DNA of 64,000 nt from Lucinisca nassula (lineage: Eukaryota; Mollusca; Bivalvia; Lucinida; Lucinidae): positions 113,183,245 to 113,247,244 of the forward strand of contig OY757017.1 of the NCBI GenBank assembly GCA_963580285.1. The letters run 5' to 3'. Made by a program: the position numbers and the translations under genes. Numbering within the stretch: position 1 is the stretch's first letter; every line of letters starts with the position of its first letter. Positions 1 to 10,130 of the stretch are shown piece by piece. The notes beneath the pieces are model-generated. The model saw only the letters and a list, made by a program, of their open reading frames with translations. It did not search any database and had not been told where the DNA came from.

Positions 1-192
1 CTTCCACCTTATATATTGCAGAGTTCATTTCAAAATTTAGGGGTGTCAAGTTGTGTTTTCTTAAAAATTTATTCGGAACATGGCTAAACTTTTTGCAAAC
101 AGTGTAGGCCCTGATCAGATGCGGCTTCTGATCTGGGCCTGCACTGTTTGCCAGGGTACCAGTTTTGGGGTTTTAGGTACAAAATGGGTTAA
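1..192. repeat. TTAA-MITE type 2, left end cut by window
   Basis: It ends GGTACAAAATGGG followed by TTAA (189-192), the same end as the complete copy at 19438-19659. The middle holds the recurrent hairpin whose arms read AACAGTGTAGGCCCTGATCA and its inverse (about 102-152). TTAA at the ends is typical of piggyBac-type insertion; no transposase is present. Confidence 0.7.
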
Positions 193-204
193 GTTCTGGT
201 ATGC

Positions 205-735
205 TTCCTGGCATCATTAGCTTAATGATCTGTTTAGTTGGCAAAATTTTAACTGTTCTGGCAAGTACAATATCCAGTGAAGGGAATTTTACAGGAAAAA
301 TGTGTCTAGCTAATCATATGTTTTACAGCAAAAATACTACCAAAAAAATCCTAGAAATTTTGACACCTTGAGGACATGCTATATTTCTTCTAAAGTTTTA
401 GAAAAATTATTTCATGGTTTAGCAAGGGGTCCAAAAACGGCAGATAGAATGACAAACAGTGTAGACCCTGATCAGACTGCTCCTACAGGAGCAGTCTGAT
501 CTGGGTCTGCACTGTTTGCTTATGCCTGTCTGTCCCAATACTTAGGATCATTATGGTAGTTTATTTGCGATGCCAAATGATCAAGTTTTAGTGATACATT
601 AACTCACAGCATCATGAGTAATATGCAAAAGCTGCTCACATATTTACCAGCAGAAATACTAGTTTGTTTGCAATGCCAAATGATCATAGTTTAAACGATA
701 TGTTAACTAACAGCATCATTAGTTTTGAACAACTG
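205..735. repeat. Hairpin MITE D with a second hairpin MITE inserted
   Basis: The flanks (TTAGTTGGCAAAATTTTAACT on the left, GTTAACTAACAGCATCATTAG on the right, each broken by small differences) match the copies at 15262, 19150 and 22873. Around 330-545 a different hairpin unit is inserted (CCTAGAAATTTTGACACCTTG to CTTAGGATCATTATGG), related to 23100-23320. It contains the shared CTGATCAGACTGCTCC palindrome at about 465-500. Both are non-coding. Confidence 0.6.
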
Positions 736-849
736 GGCTCTGGTTTGTGGCCAAAATGCTAACTGTTCTAGCAAACTTGTACAAGACCTAATACTTTGAT
801 AATTTTGATGGAAAAAATGTGCGGAGCTTCAGCAAAAATATTTGCAGTA

Positions 850-1093
850 TGAAGGGGATGTGTACACCTTCAGGGGAAGCACCTCCTGCAAAAGGATTTT
901 GTCCCCCATTCAATAGAGGTCAACTCTTAAAGAAAAGAATTTGCTCTTGAGGAGCAAATTCTTTCCTCTAAGAGTAGACCCCTTTTTCAGTGGGACAGGG
1001 CTTATTATATAGAAAAGTGAACAGGAAGTCCCAAAAGTTGTCTCCCTTTGAAAAATGGCGGAAAAATCTACCAGGTGTTCCCATTCCCCTTAA
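850..1093. repeat. TTAA-MITE type 3
   Basis: The terminal inverted repeat is AAGGGGAT on the left and GTTCCCATTCCCCTTAA on the right. The centre is a strong palindrome, AAGAATTTGCTC / GAGCAAATTCTTT (about 938-966). Sister copies lie at 4913, 17432 and 33095. Confidence 0.7.
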
Positions 1094-1301
1094 ATGATAT
1101 AGTTTAACGATGTGATAGCTAACAACATTTTAGATTTGAACAACTTGGCCCAGATCCTCACTTGATAGTTATGGGGAATGTACTCGTATACAGCTTCAGG
1201 AGAGTCAACTGTTCAAAAAAATTTCAGTTTCCCTTGTCATTAGGGGTGACAAGGGGCACTAGGTACATTTGAACTAATTTCAGTCCTGTTTTCTGTTTCA
1301 G

Positions 1302-1358
1302 GTTACATCGACAGTCTAAACACTTGTTAGCATTTATTTTTGCTGAATTAGGTACTAG
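1302..1358 (+). CDS. EIF2S2: eIF2 beta subunit, internal exon (first in window)
   Basis: A 57-bp exon bounded by a pyrimidine-rich acceptor (TTCTGTTTCAG ending at 1301) and a donor GTGAGT at 1359. It begins with the third base of a Leu codon and reads LHRQSKHLLAFIFAELGT, closely matching the eIF2 beta segment that precedes the C-terminal domain (recalled vertebrate form LHRQPKHLLAFLLAELGT). It ends with two bases of a codon (AG), completed by T of the next exon to give Ser, so the phase agrees. eIF2 beta is part of the eIF2 trimer that brings initiator tRNA and GTP to the 40S ribosome. Upstream exons lie outside the window. Confidence 0.9.
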
Positions 1359-1409
1359 GTGAGTAGCAAATATATATCCATTATCTAGGAACAGTCAATT
1401 TCATTGATC

Positions 1410-1707
1410 ACCCCCGCCCATAGGGGCTTGAAGAAATATATGGGCTGCATGATGCTTCCACGCAGAGCTGAATCTGGCCCGCACACTAGTACTGGTAACC
1501 CACTTAGAGGATCTAAGGCTGTCCAGGAACCGCGGTGCGAGGCGGACCGTCCATGCTAATAAACCCTATTGGTTTCATTGGGTGACAGGGCTTGAGATGT
1601 CATTTCATCTCTATGTCGGGTAAAAGTCCCACAAAATTGGAAGCAACGTCTCCAAAATGACCTTTACAGTGTTGATGGGGACGTTAAACCTCAATTCAAA
1701 CAAACAA
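1410..1707 (+). repeat. SINE-like retroposon, family S (about 300 bp)
   Basis: It runs from a GC-rich head (CCCCCGCCCATAGGGGCTTG) through GGGCTGCATGATGCTTCCAC, ATCTAAGGCTGTCCAGGAAC and CATTGGGTGACAGGGCTTGAG to a tail of the CAAACAAACA type. At least nine copies lie on both strands: 5213, 21137, 39175, 40460, 47211, 52268 and 56425, plus fragments. I do not see clear A and B boxes, so 'SINE-like' rests on size, 3' tail and dispersal. Confidence 0.7.
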
Positions 1708-1890
1708 TTTCAGTGGCTCAAACACCTTTGGGTGAGGAAAATTTGTCCAAGAAGGGTAGTTTGAGCTTATGAGGTTAATCACCGCACCAGACCAGGAGGA
1801 ATGATAGGGTCATCTTATCAATTTTCTTTATAAACAAAAAAGTTTGTCGTGTGTACTCATCAGAATCACCTTTTTCTCTAATGAGTAGAC

Positions 1891-2103
1891 TTAACCCTTA
1901 TCTTGCTGAATATTCAGTTTAGCCACACCCATTTCTGACTTTGAACCAATCAGATTACTTAATGTAATTTATTCTTACAAATCCATAAACTTCATGTCAA
2001 ACAGTGTAGATCCTGATCAGATGGCTTCTTTAGAAGCCATCTGATCTGGATCTACACTGTTTCCAAAGATAGGGGCTGTCGTGAACAGCAAGATAAGGGT
2101 TAA
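1891..2103. repeat. TTAA-MITE type 1
   Basis: TTAA at 1891-1894 and 2100-2103 flanks the inverted ends CCCTTATCTTGCTG / CAGCAAGATAAGGG. The centre is a ~60-bp palindrome with arms AACAGTGTAGATCCTGATCA. The copies at 3005, 15034, 20483, 48341 and 50145 share the same ends. The TTAA duplication plus CCC...GGG ends suggest piggyBac-type mobilisation. Confidence 0.85.
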
Positions 2104-2381
2104 GGGATAAAATCAAGAAAATTATTACTTGATTATCCCAAATATTTTAATATCTGCAGTTATGGTACTTTTTTGTGGTATAGCTATGGTACTTTTTTGA
2201 GGGACTCCAGAATGAGTTCAAAATAGCCGTGGCAAACGTCAATACTTTTGGGGCTGTGTTTGTGGAGCATTTGCCCACAATACAACCAGCTTCATTTCAA
2301 GAGTTGAATATAATGAGCCATATTAAGTAAAACTGTGTCTCAGTCATGTTCTGTCAACTTGCATGCCTACTCAGCTAGCCA

Positions 2382-2448
2382 GCCTCAGTAGCTCAGTCAG
2401 ATGTGTATCTGACTGGTTATCAGGAGCACAGGGACCTGTTTCAAGCTT
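2382..2448 (+). repeat. tRNA-derived SINE head fragment (family A)
   Basis: Contains an A-box-like TAGCTCAGTCAGATG and a B-box-like CTGTTTCAAGC, matching the SINE heads at 34230 and (minus strand) 47950-48243. The body of the SINE is missing. Confidence 0.55.
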
Positions 2449-3004
2449 TTAGAGAGGAAAGATATACTATCCTATAATAAATACACAAGAGCACCATCGG
2501 GAAAATATGACCAATCATGAATGTGTATCTCTGGCAGTTTGTAACACACATGTCAGAACTCTTGTCACACATGTAGATAACACATTTATGTATACAGTAG
2601 TACCTGCTATCTCTATTAAATCTAGTCTTCACGGTATGGAGCAATGCCACACAGAATGTCCAGAATTGATCAAAAATGATCTTGTGTAGCTAAGCCTGTC
2701 CGCTCGCTTACCAAGAGATTCCGAAGTATTCTAGGCGCAACACAAGGAAAAGTTATATCCGTGTCAAGTATTTTCACCAATACCAATCACCTGAGTCCAT
2801 AATATCAACAACAACAGGTAAATACCACCGGAAAAATGGAAAACAACAATTATGACAGCTGCTTTCTCGATGAGTAAGCCATGTTTTTGGAGCCATTAGA
2901 AAGGAGGGATTTCATTGGTTTAAAATCTCAACAATCCGAATTGGCCAAGGAAAAAATAAGCTAATGCCTACTACGTTATGATTTATTTACTCCAGTTTTG
3001 TAAA
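2449..3004. other. Intronic sequence with no recognised feature
   Basis: AT-rich, without splice-flanked ORF or recognisable repeat end. Short ORFs on both strands here lack any familiar motif. Confidence 0.5.
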
Positions 3005-3217
3005 TTAATCCTTATCTTGCTGTTCACGACAACCCATATCTTTGGAAACAGTGTAGATCCAGATCAGATGGCTTCTGAAGAAGCCATCTGATCAGGATCT
3101 ACACTGTTTGACATTCAACTAATGAATTTGTAGGAATAAATTACTTCAAGTAATCTGATTGGTTCAAAGTCACAGATAGGTGTGGCTAAAATGAATATTC
3201 AGCAAGAGAAGGGTTAA
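3005..3217. repeat. TTAA-MITE type 1, opposite orientation
   Basis: TTAA at 3005-3008 and 3214-3217, with ends TCCTTATCTTGCTG and CAGCAAGAGAAGGG and the central AACAGTGTAGATCC palindrome. It lies about 100 bp from the left end of the foldback element. Confidence 0.85.
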
Positions 3218-3325
3218 AGAGCAAGCAGCTGTCAAAAATGTTATTGTTTTCAAGTTTTGCAGCAGTATTTACAAGTTATGGTCATTTTTCTATAAAATCT
3301 ATATATTTATGTTCAGATATAATAC

Positions 3326-3950
3326 CCCGGTCACACCTTTACGTTTCGACCCGCGTAAGCGCTACGTTTCTCAATACGTGGCGAAACGAAAGGTACGCCG
3401 CAGGAACGTAGCTCTTACGCCGAGATACGTAGCAGGAACGCCTCTTACGCGAGGCTGCCACGTAAAGAAGTTGCATGCAACTTCTTTACGTCACACATAC
3501 GTGGCAGGTTCGAAACGTCGTACATACGTAGCAGAAACGCAGTGCAAACGAAAGGAACGCAACAGCAGCGTAGCACAAACGCCTCTTACGCCGCACATAC
3601 GCCACTCAAGACTTACCACGTAAGTGTGGCGTACGACACGTTGTCGCTGCGTAACAGCGACGTTCCTTTCGTATCTACGGCGTATCTGTTACGTTTTAAT
3701 TTTAAATACGGCGTATCATAACGTAAGCATGGCGTAAGTACTACGTAGCTGTCGTATGTGCGACGTTATTGCTGCGTATGTACGACGTAGTAAAAATAGC
3801 TGTGGCGTTTCAAGTTTACCTGCGGCGTAATAGCGACGATTGTGGCTTTTGTTGAGTTTCAAATGAGGTCAAGTGGCATCGCATAATACATTTTAATCTC
3901 GATCAAGTGGTCTCATATATACAACAACGCAACCGGCAAGTTAGCACTAG
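3326..3950 (+). repeat. Left arm of foldback element, ACG-repeat array
   Basis: 3326-3840 is a degenerate array of short words such as TACGTAGCAG, GAAACG and CTTACGCC with about 12-13 bp spacing and very high CpG. The 104-residue ORF across it is a repeat artefact. The single-copy-like inner part follows to about 3950. Confidence 0.6.
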
Positions 3951-4149
3951 GCCTTCTCTCAGACGCACTTTTGATCTTGTTTGAGACGAATATCAAATAC
4001 GTGCCGAAAGCTTTGTAGCACCGTTTTGAACTCTCCATCACGTGCTTCTGAACTGGTATTTGCGATGATTGACAACCGTCTTTGAACGTTAAAAGCGTGG
4101 GCGGGACAATAGCGCTGTCACTTTATGTTACAATCGATTTTCAATACTG

Positions 4150-4525
4150 CTGAAAAGGAGATTGTGGATACTCGTTAAAACATCGAAGCGGTTCTAACTA
4201 GCAGTACCCACAATCTATAGTCTGCTCAAAACAGAGATTGTGGATACTCGTTAAAACCTCGATGTGTGGCGACAGGGCTTGAGATGTCATTTCATCACAA
4301 TGTCAGGTAAAAGTCCCACAAAGTCGGAAGCAACGTCTCCAAAATGACCTATACGTACAGTTGTGTGTATTTCTGCTCAAAATATTGATTGTGGATGCTC
4401 GTATCGCCTCATCGAATTTTTCTTATTTCTGCTCAAAATATAGATTGTGGATACTCGTTAGTATCGCCTAATCGAGGCGGTTCTAACGAGTACCCACAAT
4501 CTATATTATGAGCAGAAATAAGAAA
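4150..4525. repeat. Hairpin MITE C cores with a SINE fragment between
   Basis: Palindromic cores GATTGTGGATACTCGTTA / TAACGAGTACCCACAATC occur at about 4160-4225 and 4440-4505. Between them, about 4265-4350, is a 3' fragment of the family S retroposon (GGCGACAGGGCTTGAGATG). Confidence 0.55.
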
Positions 4526-4689
4526 AGTAAGATGTACCTCTGATAACCCCGGTTATTCTATTACATATGGTTCAAGCCCCAAAGTCTTTCGGATCCTTAC
4601 GAGACACATGTTCATGGTGCTGCCTAACACAACAGCCTATAATACTGGCACAGCATGCAACGCTTCAGATGTCTGTTAACTTTAGCCAT

Positions 4690-4853
4690 AAAGTCCCTAA
4701 GCCTGCCCTGGCGAGTTGGGACCATTTCACTGGGATTGAAATGTCATTTTATCTAACTGTTGGGTAAAATTTCACACAAAACTAGAAGTAATGTCTCAAA
4801 AATGACCTAAATAATGTTAATGGGGATGTTAAACCTCAAATCAAGTAAACAAA
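4690..4853 (+). repeat. SINE-like family S, 3' fragment
   Basis: A diverged 3' half: AAGCCTGCCCTGGCGAGTTG, then TGAAATGTCATTTTATC, TCAAAAATGACCTAAATAAT and a tail ending CAAACAAAC. Confidence 0.6.
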
Positions 4854-4912
4854 CAGTCAACAGAAACGCAGAAATATTGGTCAATTAAAGTCTGTTATTG
4901 GTGACATGAATT

Positions 4913-5143
4913 CTGAGGGGAATGACTTGGCAGATTTTCCACCATTTTTCAAAAGGGGACAACTTTCGGAACTTCCTGTTTGCTTTTCTATAAGCTTTGT
5001 CCCACGAAATAGTGATATACTCTAAAAGGAAAGAATTTGCTCCTCAGGAGCAAATTCTTTCCTTTAAGAGTTGACCCTTATTGACATGGGAGACTAAAAT
5101 ACGCTTGAAGGAGTTGCCTCCCCTGAAGGTGTATGCATTCCAC
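4913..5143. repeat. TTAA-MITE type 3, diverged
   Basis: The left end TGAGGGGAATG and the internal GGCAGATTTTCCACCATTTT match the copy at 17432. The central AAGAATTTGCTCCTCAGG palindrome is intact. The right end, CCCCTGAAGGTGTATGCATT, is diverged. Confidence 0.6.
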
Positions 5144-5212
5144 TCAAAGTCTCAAAAATAATTGCTCGACTCGACGGTTAGTAAAATATTTGGGCGGATT
5201 TTTGCCCATTTC

Positions 5213-5515
5213 TGTTTGTTTGTTTGATTTGAGGTTTAACGTCCCCTTCAACACCGTAAAGGTCATTTTGGAGACGTTGCTTCCAATTTTTAGGACTTTT
5301 ACCCGTCATTGAGATGAAATGACATCTCAAGCCCTGTCAACCAATGAAACCAAAAGGGTTTATAAGTATGGGCGGGCTGCCTCGCATCGCTTTGCACGGG
5401 CAGGCTTAAATCCTCTAAGCGCTTTACCAGTAGTTGTGTAGTCTGCGTGGAAGCCTCATGCAGTCCATCTCTTTCTTCAAGCCCCGATGGGCGGGGGCCG
5501 ACAATTTCTGTATGT
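5213..5515 (-). repeat. SINE-like family S, full length
   Basis: Reverse-orientation copy: a GTTTGTTTGTTTGATTTGAG tail at the left, the GGTTTATAAGTATGGGCGG region and the CTTCAAGCCCCGATGGGCG head at the right. Confidence 0.75.
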
Positions 5516-5669
5516 ATTGGAATTGCACAAGGAGGATAAATTACAAGGATTCGTGTAAAAAATACATTCAAATCAATCAAATCTTTTATTCACTCTGATT
5601 ACAAATAAATGTAATAACAAGAGGAGCGATACAAATATGCAACGTTCGGCGGCAAAGTATAAGTCAAAA

Positions 5670-5774
5670 AAAAAATAAAATAAAATAAATAAATAAATAA
5701 ATAAATAAATAAAACACAAACAAAACAAAACAACCAGAGGGCAACATTAAATTTTACGAGATGAAATCAGTACT

Positions 5775-5826
<52 letters not shown>
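5670..5826. repeat. Simple repeats: A-rich/(AAAT)n and (CT)n
   Basis: AAAT/AATA tracts at about 5670-5712 and an uninterrupted CT dinucleotide run at about 5776-5826. Confidence 0.9.
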
Positions 5827-5830
<4 letters not shown>

Positions 5831-5929
5831 TTTGAGCACGCGACGCTGAAACAGCACCGAATCTATGGCATTGTGTGCTTCGAATTTGTCAATCAACAAA
5901 AATCAAATCAAATTTATTTCTCTCAGCAT

Positions 5930-6190
5930 CGCGAAAACACGCCTATACAAATACACTGCAAATCCTATCGCCAAACAAAAGAAATTGGAAACAATTTTCC
6001 AATCTCTGCCCAAAACATAGACCGCGGGCGCCCTCACGAACCGCCTTATCGATGCGGCTCTAACGAGCACCCCCAATCCAGCCCCAGAGCAGAAACAAGA
6101 AAAATAAGGTTTATCCTCTGTAAACTCCAGTTTTACTGTGTAAAAGTGGGGTTCAAGGAGGTCAAAACCATACAGGCGCGTTGTCGCGAT
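5930..6190. repeat. Hairpin MITE C
   Basis: Inverted ends GCGAAAACACGCCTATAC and GGCGCGTTGTCGC. The middle keeps the ACCGCCTTATCGATGCGG hairpin and the AAAAGTGGGGTTCAAGGAGG segment of the family, whose best copy is 16001-16273. Confidence 0.65.
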
Positions 6191-6223
6191 GGGTTATACA
6201 ATAGGATAAAGAGGAGCAAAAAG

Positions 6224-6301
6224 TTGTGCAAACATACTGTTTCATGCAACAAACTTATTACGTTGTGCAAACATACTGTTTCATGTAACAAACTTATTTT
6301 A
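6224..6301 (+). repeat. 39-bp tandem duplication
   Basis: Two near-identical 39-bp units, each containing TTGTGCAAACATACTGTTTC, side by side. Confidence 0.8.
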
Positions 6302-6339
6302 TCATCATTTATTAATATTATTTATTTTATTTATCCGAC

Positions 6340-6455
6340 CACACCCTTTCCTGACTTTAAACCAATCAGATAGCTTATGTAATTTCAAACAGTGCAGATC
6401 CCGATCAGACTCAGAAGCCATCTGGTCTGGATCTGCACTATATGCAAAGCTAGGT
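6340..6455. repeat. TTAA-MITE type 1 remnant
   Basis: ACCACACCCTTTCCTGACTTT, TAAACCAATCAGATAGC and the hairpin CAGTGCAGATCCCGATCAGA are the internal parts of type 1. Both TTAA ends have been lost. Confidence 0.5.
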
Positions 6456-6729
6456 TTTTTTTTTTTATCAAGAACGGCAAGTTTTGCTCAGACTGGTCCG
6501 TATGCAGTAAACTATATTCCATTCAAAAAATCATAGAGCATGAAACCTGTGAAAAATAAATGGGCCGTTACAAAGCATGTTCTGCACGAGCATGTGTAGT
6601 CAGACGTGTGGCCAACACGCTAAAGAAAAATATGAATGGGATATTATGTTCACTCCAGAGTGGTAAGTGTAATAAAATATTATAGATGCGTCTCTCTCTC
6701 TCTCTTAACCAGCCAATACACAGGTGTAA

Positions 6730-6895
6730 ACAGATACATTCATCCATACAAATACACTGCAAACCCTACCGCCGAAAAGAACGAATATTTTCCGATGAAA
6801 AACTGATATCCGACACAGATCGTGGATACACGTTAGAACCATTGTGTACAAAGTTGTTTTGTGAAAGCAGGGTTAATTTAAAATATTAGGTAATA
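6730..6895. repeat. Hairpin MITE C remnant
   Basis: CATACAAATACACTGCAAAC, ACCCTACCGCCGAAAAGAAC and CGTGGATACACGTTAGAACC follow the order of the left half of MITE C. The right half is degraded. A CT run precedes it. Confidence 0.5.
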
Positions 6896-7139
6896 GTAAT
6901 TTTCTCTAGTATGATAAGAAGAAGAAGCGCTAGGACGTAGTAAACCTAAATCAAGATTATAGATAAAGGTATGCACATGTATGTAATCAGACCGGACAGT
7001 CGTCGGCAGTCGCGAGCGGACGACAAAGGCGAACGGCGCAAAGGGGAAGCGTCCCCGACTGCCACCGGGTGTAGGCTGGGAAAATAGTCCCGGACTGAGA
7101 TCCAAACTTTCGTTCAAGCCCTGGATTCCATTTTTTATG

Positions 7140-7280
7140 TAAACAGTGTAGACCCCGATCAGACGCCGATAGAATGACATGTAGAGTAGCCTATGGCATT
7201 AAAATCCGTGCTTTTTGGATGTACTTTGACGCCGCGTTCTGTGGCGCCTGATCTGAGTCTCCATTGCTTGCCAAGCTCCT
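7140..7280. repeat. Isolated AACAGTGTAGACC hairpin unit
   Basis: AACAGTGTAGACCCCGATCAG at about 7143 and GGCGCCTGATCTGAGTCTCC at about 7243 form the arms of the recurrent hairpin, here split by about 60 bp. No TTAA ends were recognised. Confidence 0.4.
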
Positions 7281-7544
7281 CACGGCGAATATACGCTAAC
7301 TGGTGATTGATTTTTTACATGACCCGTGACGTCCAAACAATATTAAATATGGAGCGCGAAGCAGTAGATTTTGACAATCGCTTAGCTCCGCCCTCTCCTG
7401 TGGGTTAACCGGTATTGGATGGTGATGTTAAGTATTGATTACCGTTACTTTGACAAACTTGTCTCTTTTAACACCAATTGTGGTGTGGCGCGTCAGTGTT
7501 TTTTGATGTATCTGCTCTTTAATGAACCGGCGGGATATGGCGTA

Positions 7545-8126
7545 CTGCTAACTTGCCGGTTGCCCTGTTGTAAATTATATATATACAACAGCAAGCATTT
7601 GGGTCCTTCGCATTCATGTCTGAGTCTGAGTTGCTACTGATTTGCTTCGAAGCCAAGGTTGAGCTTTCTGATGGGGACGGATTTCTGTCCAGCTCTGATC
7701 CCTGATCAGTCTGAATATTAACCGCAGGGCTGAGATTAGGCTTCCCTTTGCCCCGGTCTTGCAAGTTGCCTTTCCTCTCTTCCTTGTCATGTTGATACTT
7801 CGATGTCACTTGAATGAATGACAACAATACTATTACCACATACGTTTTAAAACGCCGCTGTTACGCAACAGCAACGTCGCAGGTCAGAATGAAACGCAGC
7901 TCCTACGTAACAGCAACGCGATATACGCAGCACTTACGTCACGCAAACGCCGCGATACGTGGGTCTTACGCCGCAGCTTCGCAGTAGAAACGTAGCTCAT
8001 ACTCCATGTACACAACAAGACATCTAATTTGCATAAAAAACGCAGCAGGTTGCGACGTTTGGCCACGTTTTGGGTTTTTGTCAGAAACGTGGTGAAACGT
8101 AGCAGAAACGTAAAGGTGTGACCGGG
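7545..8126 (-). repeat. Right arm of foldback element
   Basis: An inverted, shorter counterpart of 3326-3950: GCTAACTTGCCGGTTGC at about 7549, then an ACG-rich array (7850-8110) ending AAACGTAAAGGTGTGACCGG. It ends 112 bp before the eIF2 beta exon. Confidence 0.6.
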
Positions 8127-8238
8127 CTATAACACATTAATTTATCTGACACAGATTTGGCTTTGTGCCATAACAATGGTGTTGTATAAAAAGTTGTTTT
8201 TCAACCAATAGCTAAATATGGACTGTTGTTGATTTCAG

Positions 8239-8324
8239 TGGTTCAGTAGATGGTAACAACCAGTTAATTATCCGGGGTAGATTTAACCAAAAACAAATAG
8301 AAAATGTTCTCAGGAGATACATCA
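8239..8324 (+). CDS. EIF2S2: eIF2 beta subunit, penultimate exon
   Basis: An 86-bp exon with acceptor GATTTCAG (ending 8238) and donor GTAAGT (8325). Joined to the previous exon it gives [20 protein letters not shown], then [13 protein letters not shown], nearly identical to the domain of eIF2 beta that precedes its zinc ribbon (shared with archaeal aIF2 beta). It ends with one base (A) of a Lys codon completed by AG in the last exon. Both phases fit, so this is a functional-looking exon, not a retrocopy. Confidence 0.93.
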
Positions 8325-8369
8325 GTAAGTATAAGATAGACTGTCATACAGTTAGAAATACATTTTTGT

Positions 8370-8518
8370 CTGTCCAAATTTAGGGGTGTTAGGCTGTGTT
8401 TTCTTAGAAATTTATTTGAAAAATGGCTGAACATTTTACAAACAGTGTAGGCTCTGATCTGGGCCTGCACTGTTTGCCATTTACCCGTTTTGGGGTTTCT
8501 GGTACAAAATGGGTTAAT
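8370..8518. repeat. TTAA-MITE type 2, partial
   Basis: Contains AAATTTAGGGGTGTTAGGCT, a shortened AACAGTGTAGGCTCTGATC hairpin and the right end GGTACAAAATGGGTTAA. Confidence 0.6.
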
Positions 8519-8541
8519 TTGCTCACAAAAAAAAACTTGTT

Positions 8542-9492
8542 AGCTCCCCTGTGCAGGCAGTGCTCATGTTGAGCTATTTTTGATCAGTCAATGTCTGTCG
8601 TGCAGAGTGGTTCATCCATCGTGAACAATTTGCTTTAAATGCAAACTCTTCCTAAACCCTTGGGCAATTTGATTCAAACTTCTGGGTGGCTCCCTAACAA
8701 ATATAGTTCCACTCTGATGAATGAGATGGCTCCTGGAGCTAAAAATAGAAAAAATATTTAAAGGTGACCCCTTACCAAATTGCTAAAATGGTTCAGCTCC
8801 AATGAGCAAAATGGCCACCAGAACTAAAAATAGAAAGAAAACATCATAAATTTGCTTCAAATGTGAACTTCTCCTGCACCCTTGGGCCAATTTGATTCAA
8901 ACTTCTCTGGAATATTGCCTTGGTGACTGTACCAAAATTGCTAAAATTGTTCTGCTCTGAGGAACAAGATGGCCACCAGAGCTAAGAATATAATGTTTTT
9001 TAAAAATCTCCTCCTGTACTCTTTGGCCAGTTTCATTCAAACTTCATAGGAATGTTGCTTGAGTGACCCTCTACCAAAATGGCTAAAATGGTTCTGCTCT
9101 GTTTGGTGAAATGGCCACAGAGCTAAAAATAGAAAAACATCTTAAATTTACTTCAAATGTGAACTCCTCCTAAACCCTTTGATTCAAACTTCACAGGAAT
9201 GTTACTTAGGTGGATCCCTAATAATATAGCTAAAATTGTTCTGCTCTGATGAACAAGATGGCTGCCTGAGCTAAAAATAGAAAAACGTAAATTTGCTTCA
9301 AACATGAATTCCTCCTAAAGCCATGGGCCAGTTCAATTCAAACTACTCAAAAAATGTTGCCATGGGGACTCCATACCAAAATAGTTAAAATCGTTCAACT
9401 CTGATGAACAAGATGGCCACCAGAGATAAAATTCAATGTACAAGAGACAATGACACACAGGTGAGCGAATTAGGGCCCTTTTGGTCATCTTG
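8542..9492 (+). mobile_element. HINE/pearl-like element 1 with ~150-bp minisatellite
   Basis: The 5' end AGCTCCCCTGTGCAGG is a worn form of AGCTCACCTG plus hairpin, followed by TTGATCAGTCAATGTCTGTC. The body holds five to six 142-158-bp units containing GAACAAGATGGCCACCAGAG and CTAAAAATAGAAAAAC. The 3' module is ACAGGTGAGCGAATTAGGGC, a short GGGCCC stem and CATCTTG. No protein is encoded. Confidence 0.65.
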
Positions 9493-10047
9493 TATACAGT
9501 TTTATTACTGGTAGGCAAATAGAAAGGTTAGACACAGTTCTTCGCATAAAAGTCCCTGGCAGAAAATATTCAAAGCATTGTAGCTAAACAACCTCAAAAG
9601 TGGTCAAAATATGAAATGCTCCAGAAAGAATAATATCAGATGCAGTAAAAATCCTAAAAATTCAGACACTTTGAGGCTTACTGTAATTCTCCTAAAATGT
9701 TTATAAGTTTCTTTCACAATCCAGCAAGGAGTCCAAAAAGTGAAAACTGAATGGCACTTCAGCAAAAATATGTTTCTTTTTTTATCACACTGAATGGTTG
9801 AAGTCTTAACTTTAGTTCATTATCTTTCAAAACTGCATCCTGACTTTTACTCATCAGATGAACATATGATTGAATTGGTGTTGCATTGCCTTCTTATATG
9901 AGGGAAATGAATTGCTTATTGTCCTCTAGCTCAATATCCACGTGGGGCACTATACAAACCAATACATACATGTATAGGGTTATTCAATACAATGGTGTAT
10001 AAATGTACATTTTACACTAAGTGTAAAACATAAAATTGTCCTTTTAT
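9493..10047. other. Intronic sequence, mostly unrecognised
   Basis: About 9640-9750 resembles the hairpin unit of 23100-23320 (AATCCTAAAAATTCAGACAC and so on). The rest shows no feature I recognise. Confidence 0.4.
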
Positions 10048-10130
10048 CTCGCCTGTACGAAGTACATGGAGAGCTATTGTTGTCACCCCGGATGGTGTGC
10101 GCGTGCACGTGCACGTGCGCATCACACTGC

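Larger units (their letters stand above)
3326..8126. mobile_element. Foldback-type element, 4.8 kb, ACG-rich arms
   Basis: The outermost bases CCCGGTCACACCTTTACGTT (from 3326) recur inverted, ending at 8126. The inversion extends inward: CAACCGGCAAGTTAGCA at about 3929 is inverted at about 7549-7565, and CAAGTGGCATCG (about 3873) is inverted as CGATGTCACTTG (about 7801). The arms therefore reach 600 bp with interruptions. The interior is a collection of other repeats and holds no transposase. The TSD is uncertain (TATAA-like bases on both sides). Confidence 0.65.
1359..8238 (+). other. EIF2S2: eIF2 beta intron, about 6.9 kb, repeat-filled
   Basis: It lies between donor GTGAGT (1359) and acceptor TTGATTTCAG (ending 8238). 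It holds SINE-like copies, TTAA-MITEs, hairpin MITEs, simple repeats and a 4.8-kb foldback element, listed separately. I saw no coding exon in it. Confidence 0.85.

Noticed and set aside
3309..3623. 104-residue basic ORF
   Set aside because: Low-complexity translation of the ACG array in the foldback arm.
5873..6373. 166-residue ORF on the + strand
   Set aside because: Crosses a MITE C copy and a 39-bp tandem duplication (the peptide repeats with it). No known domain.
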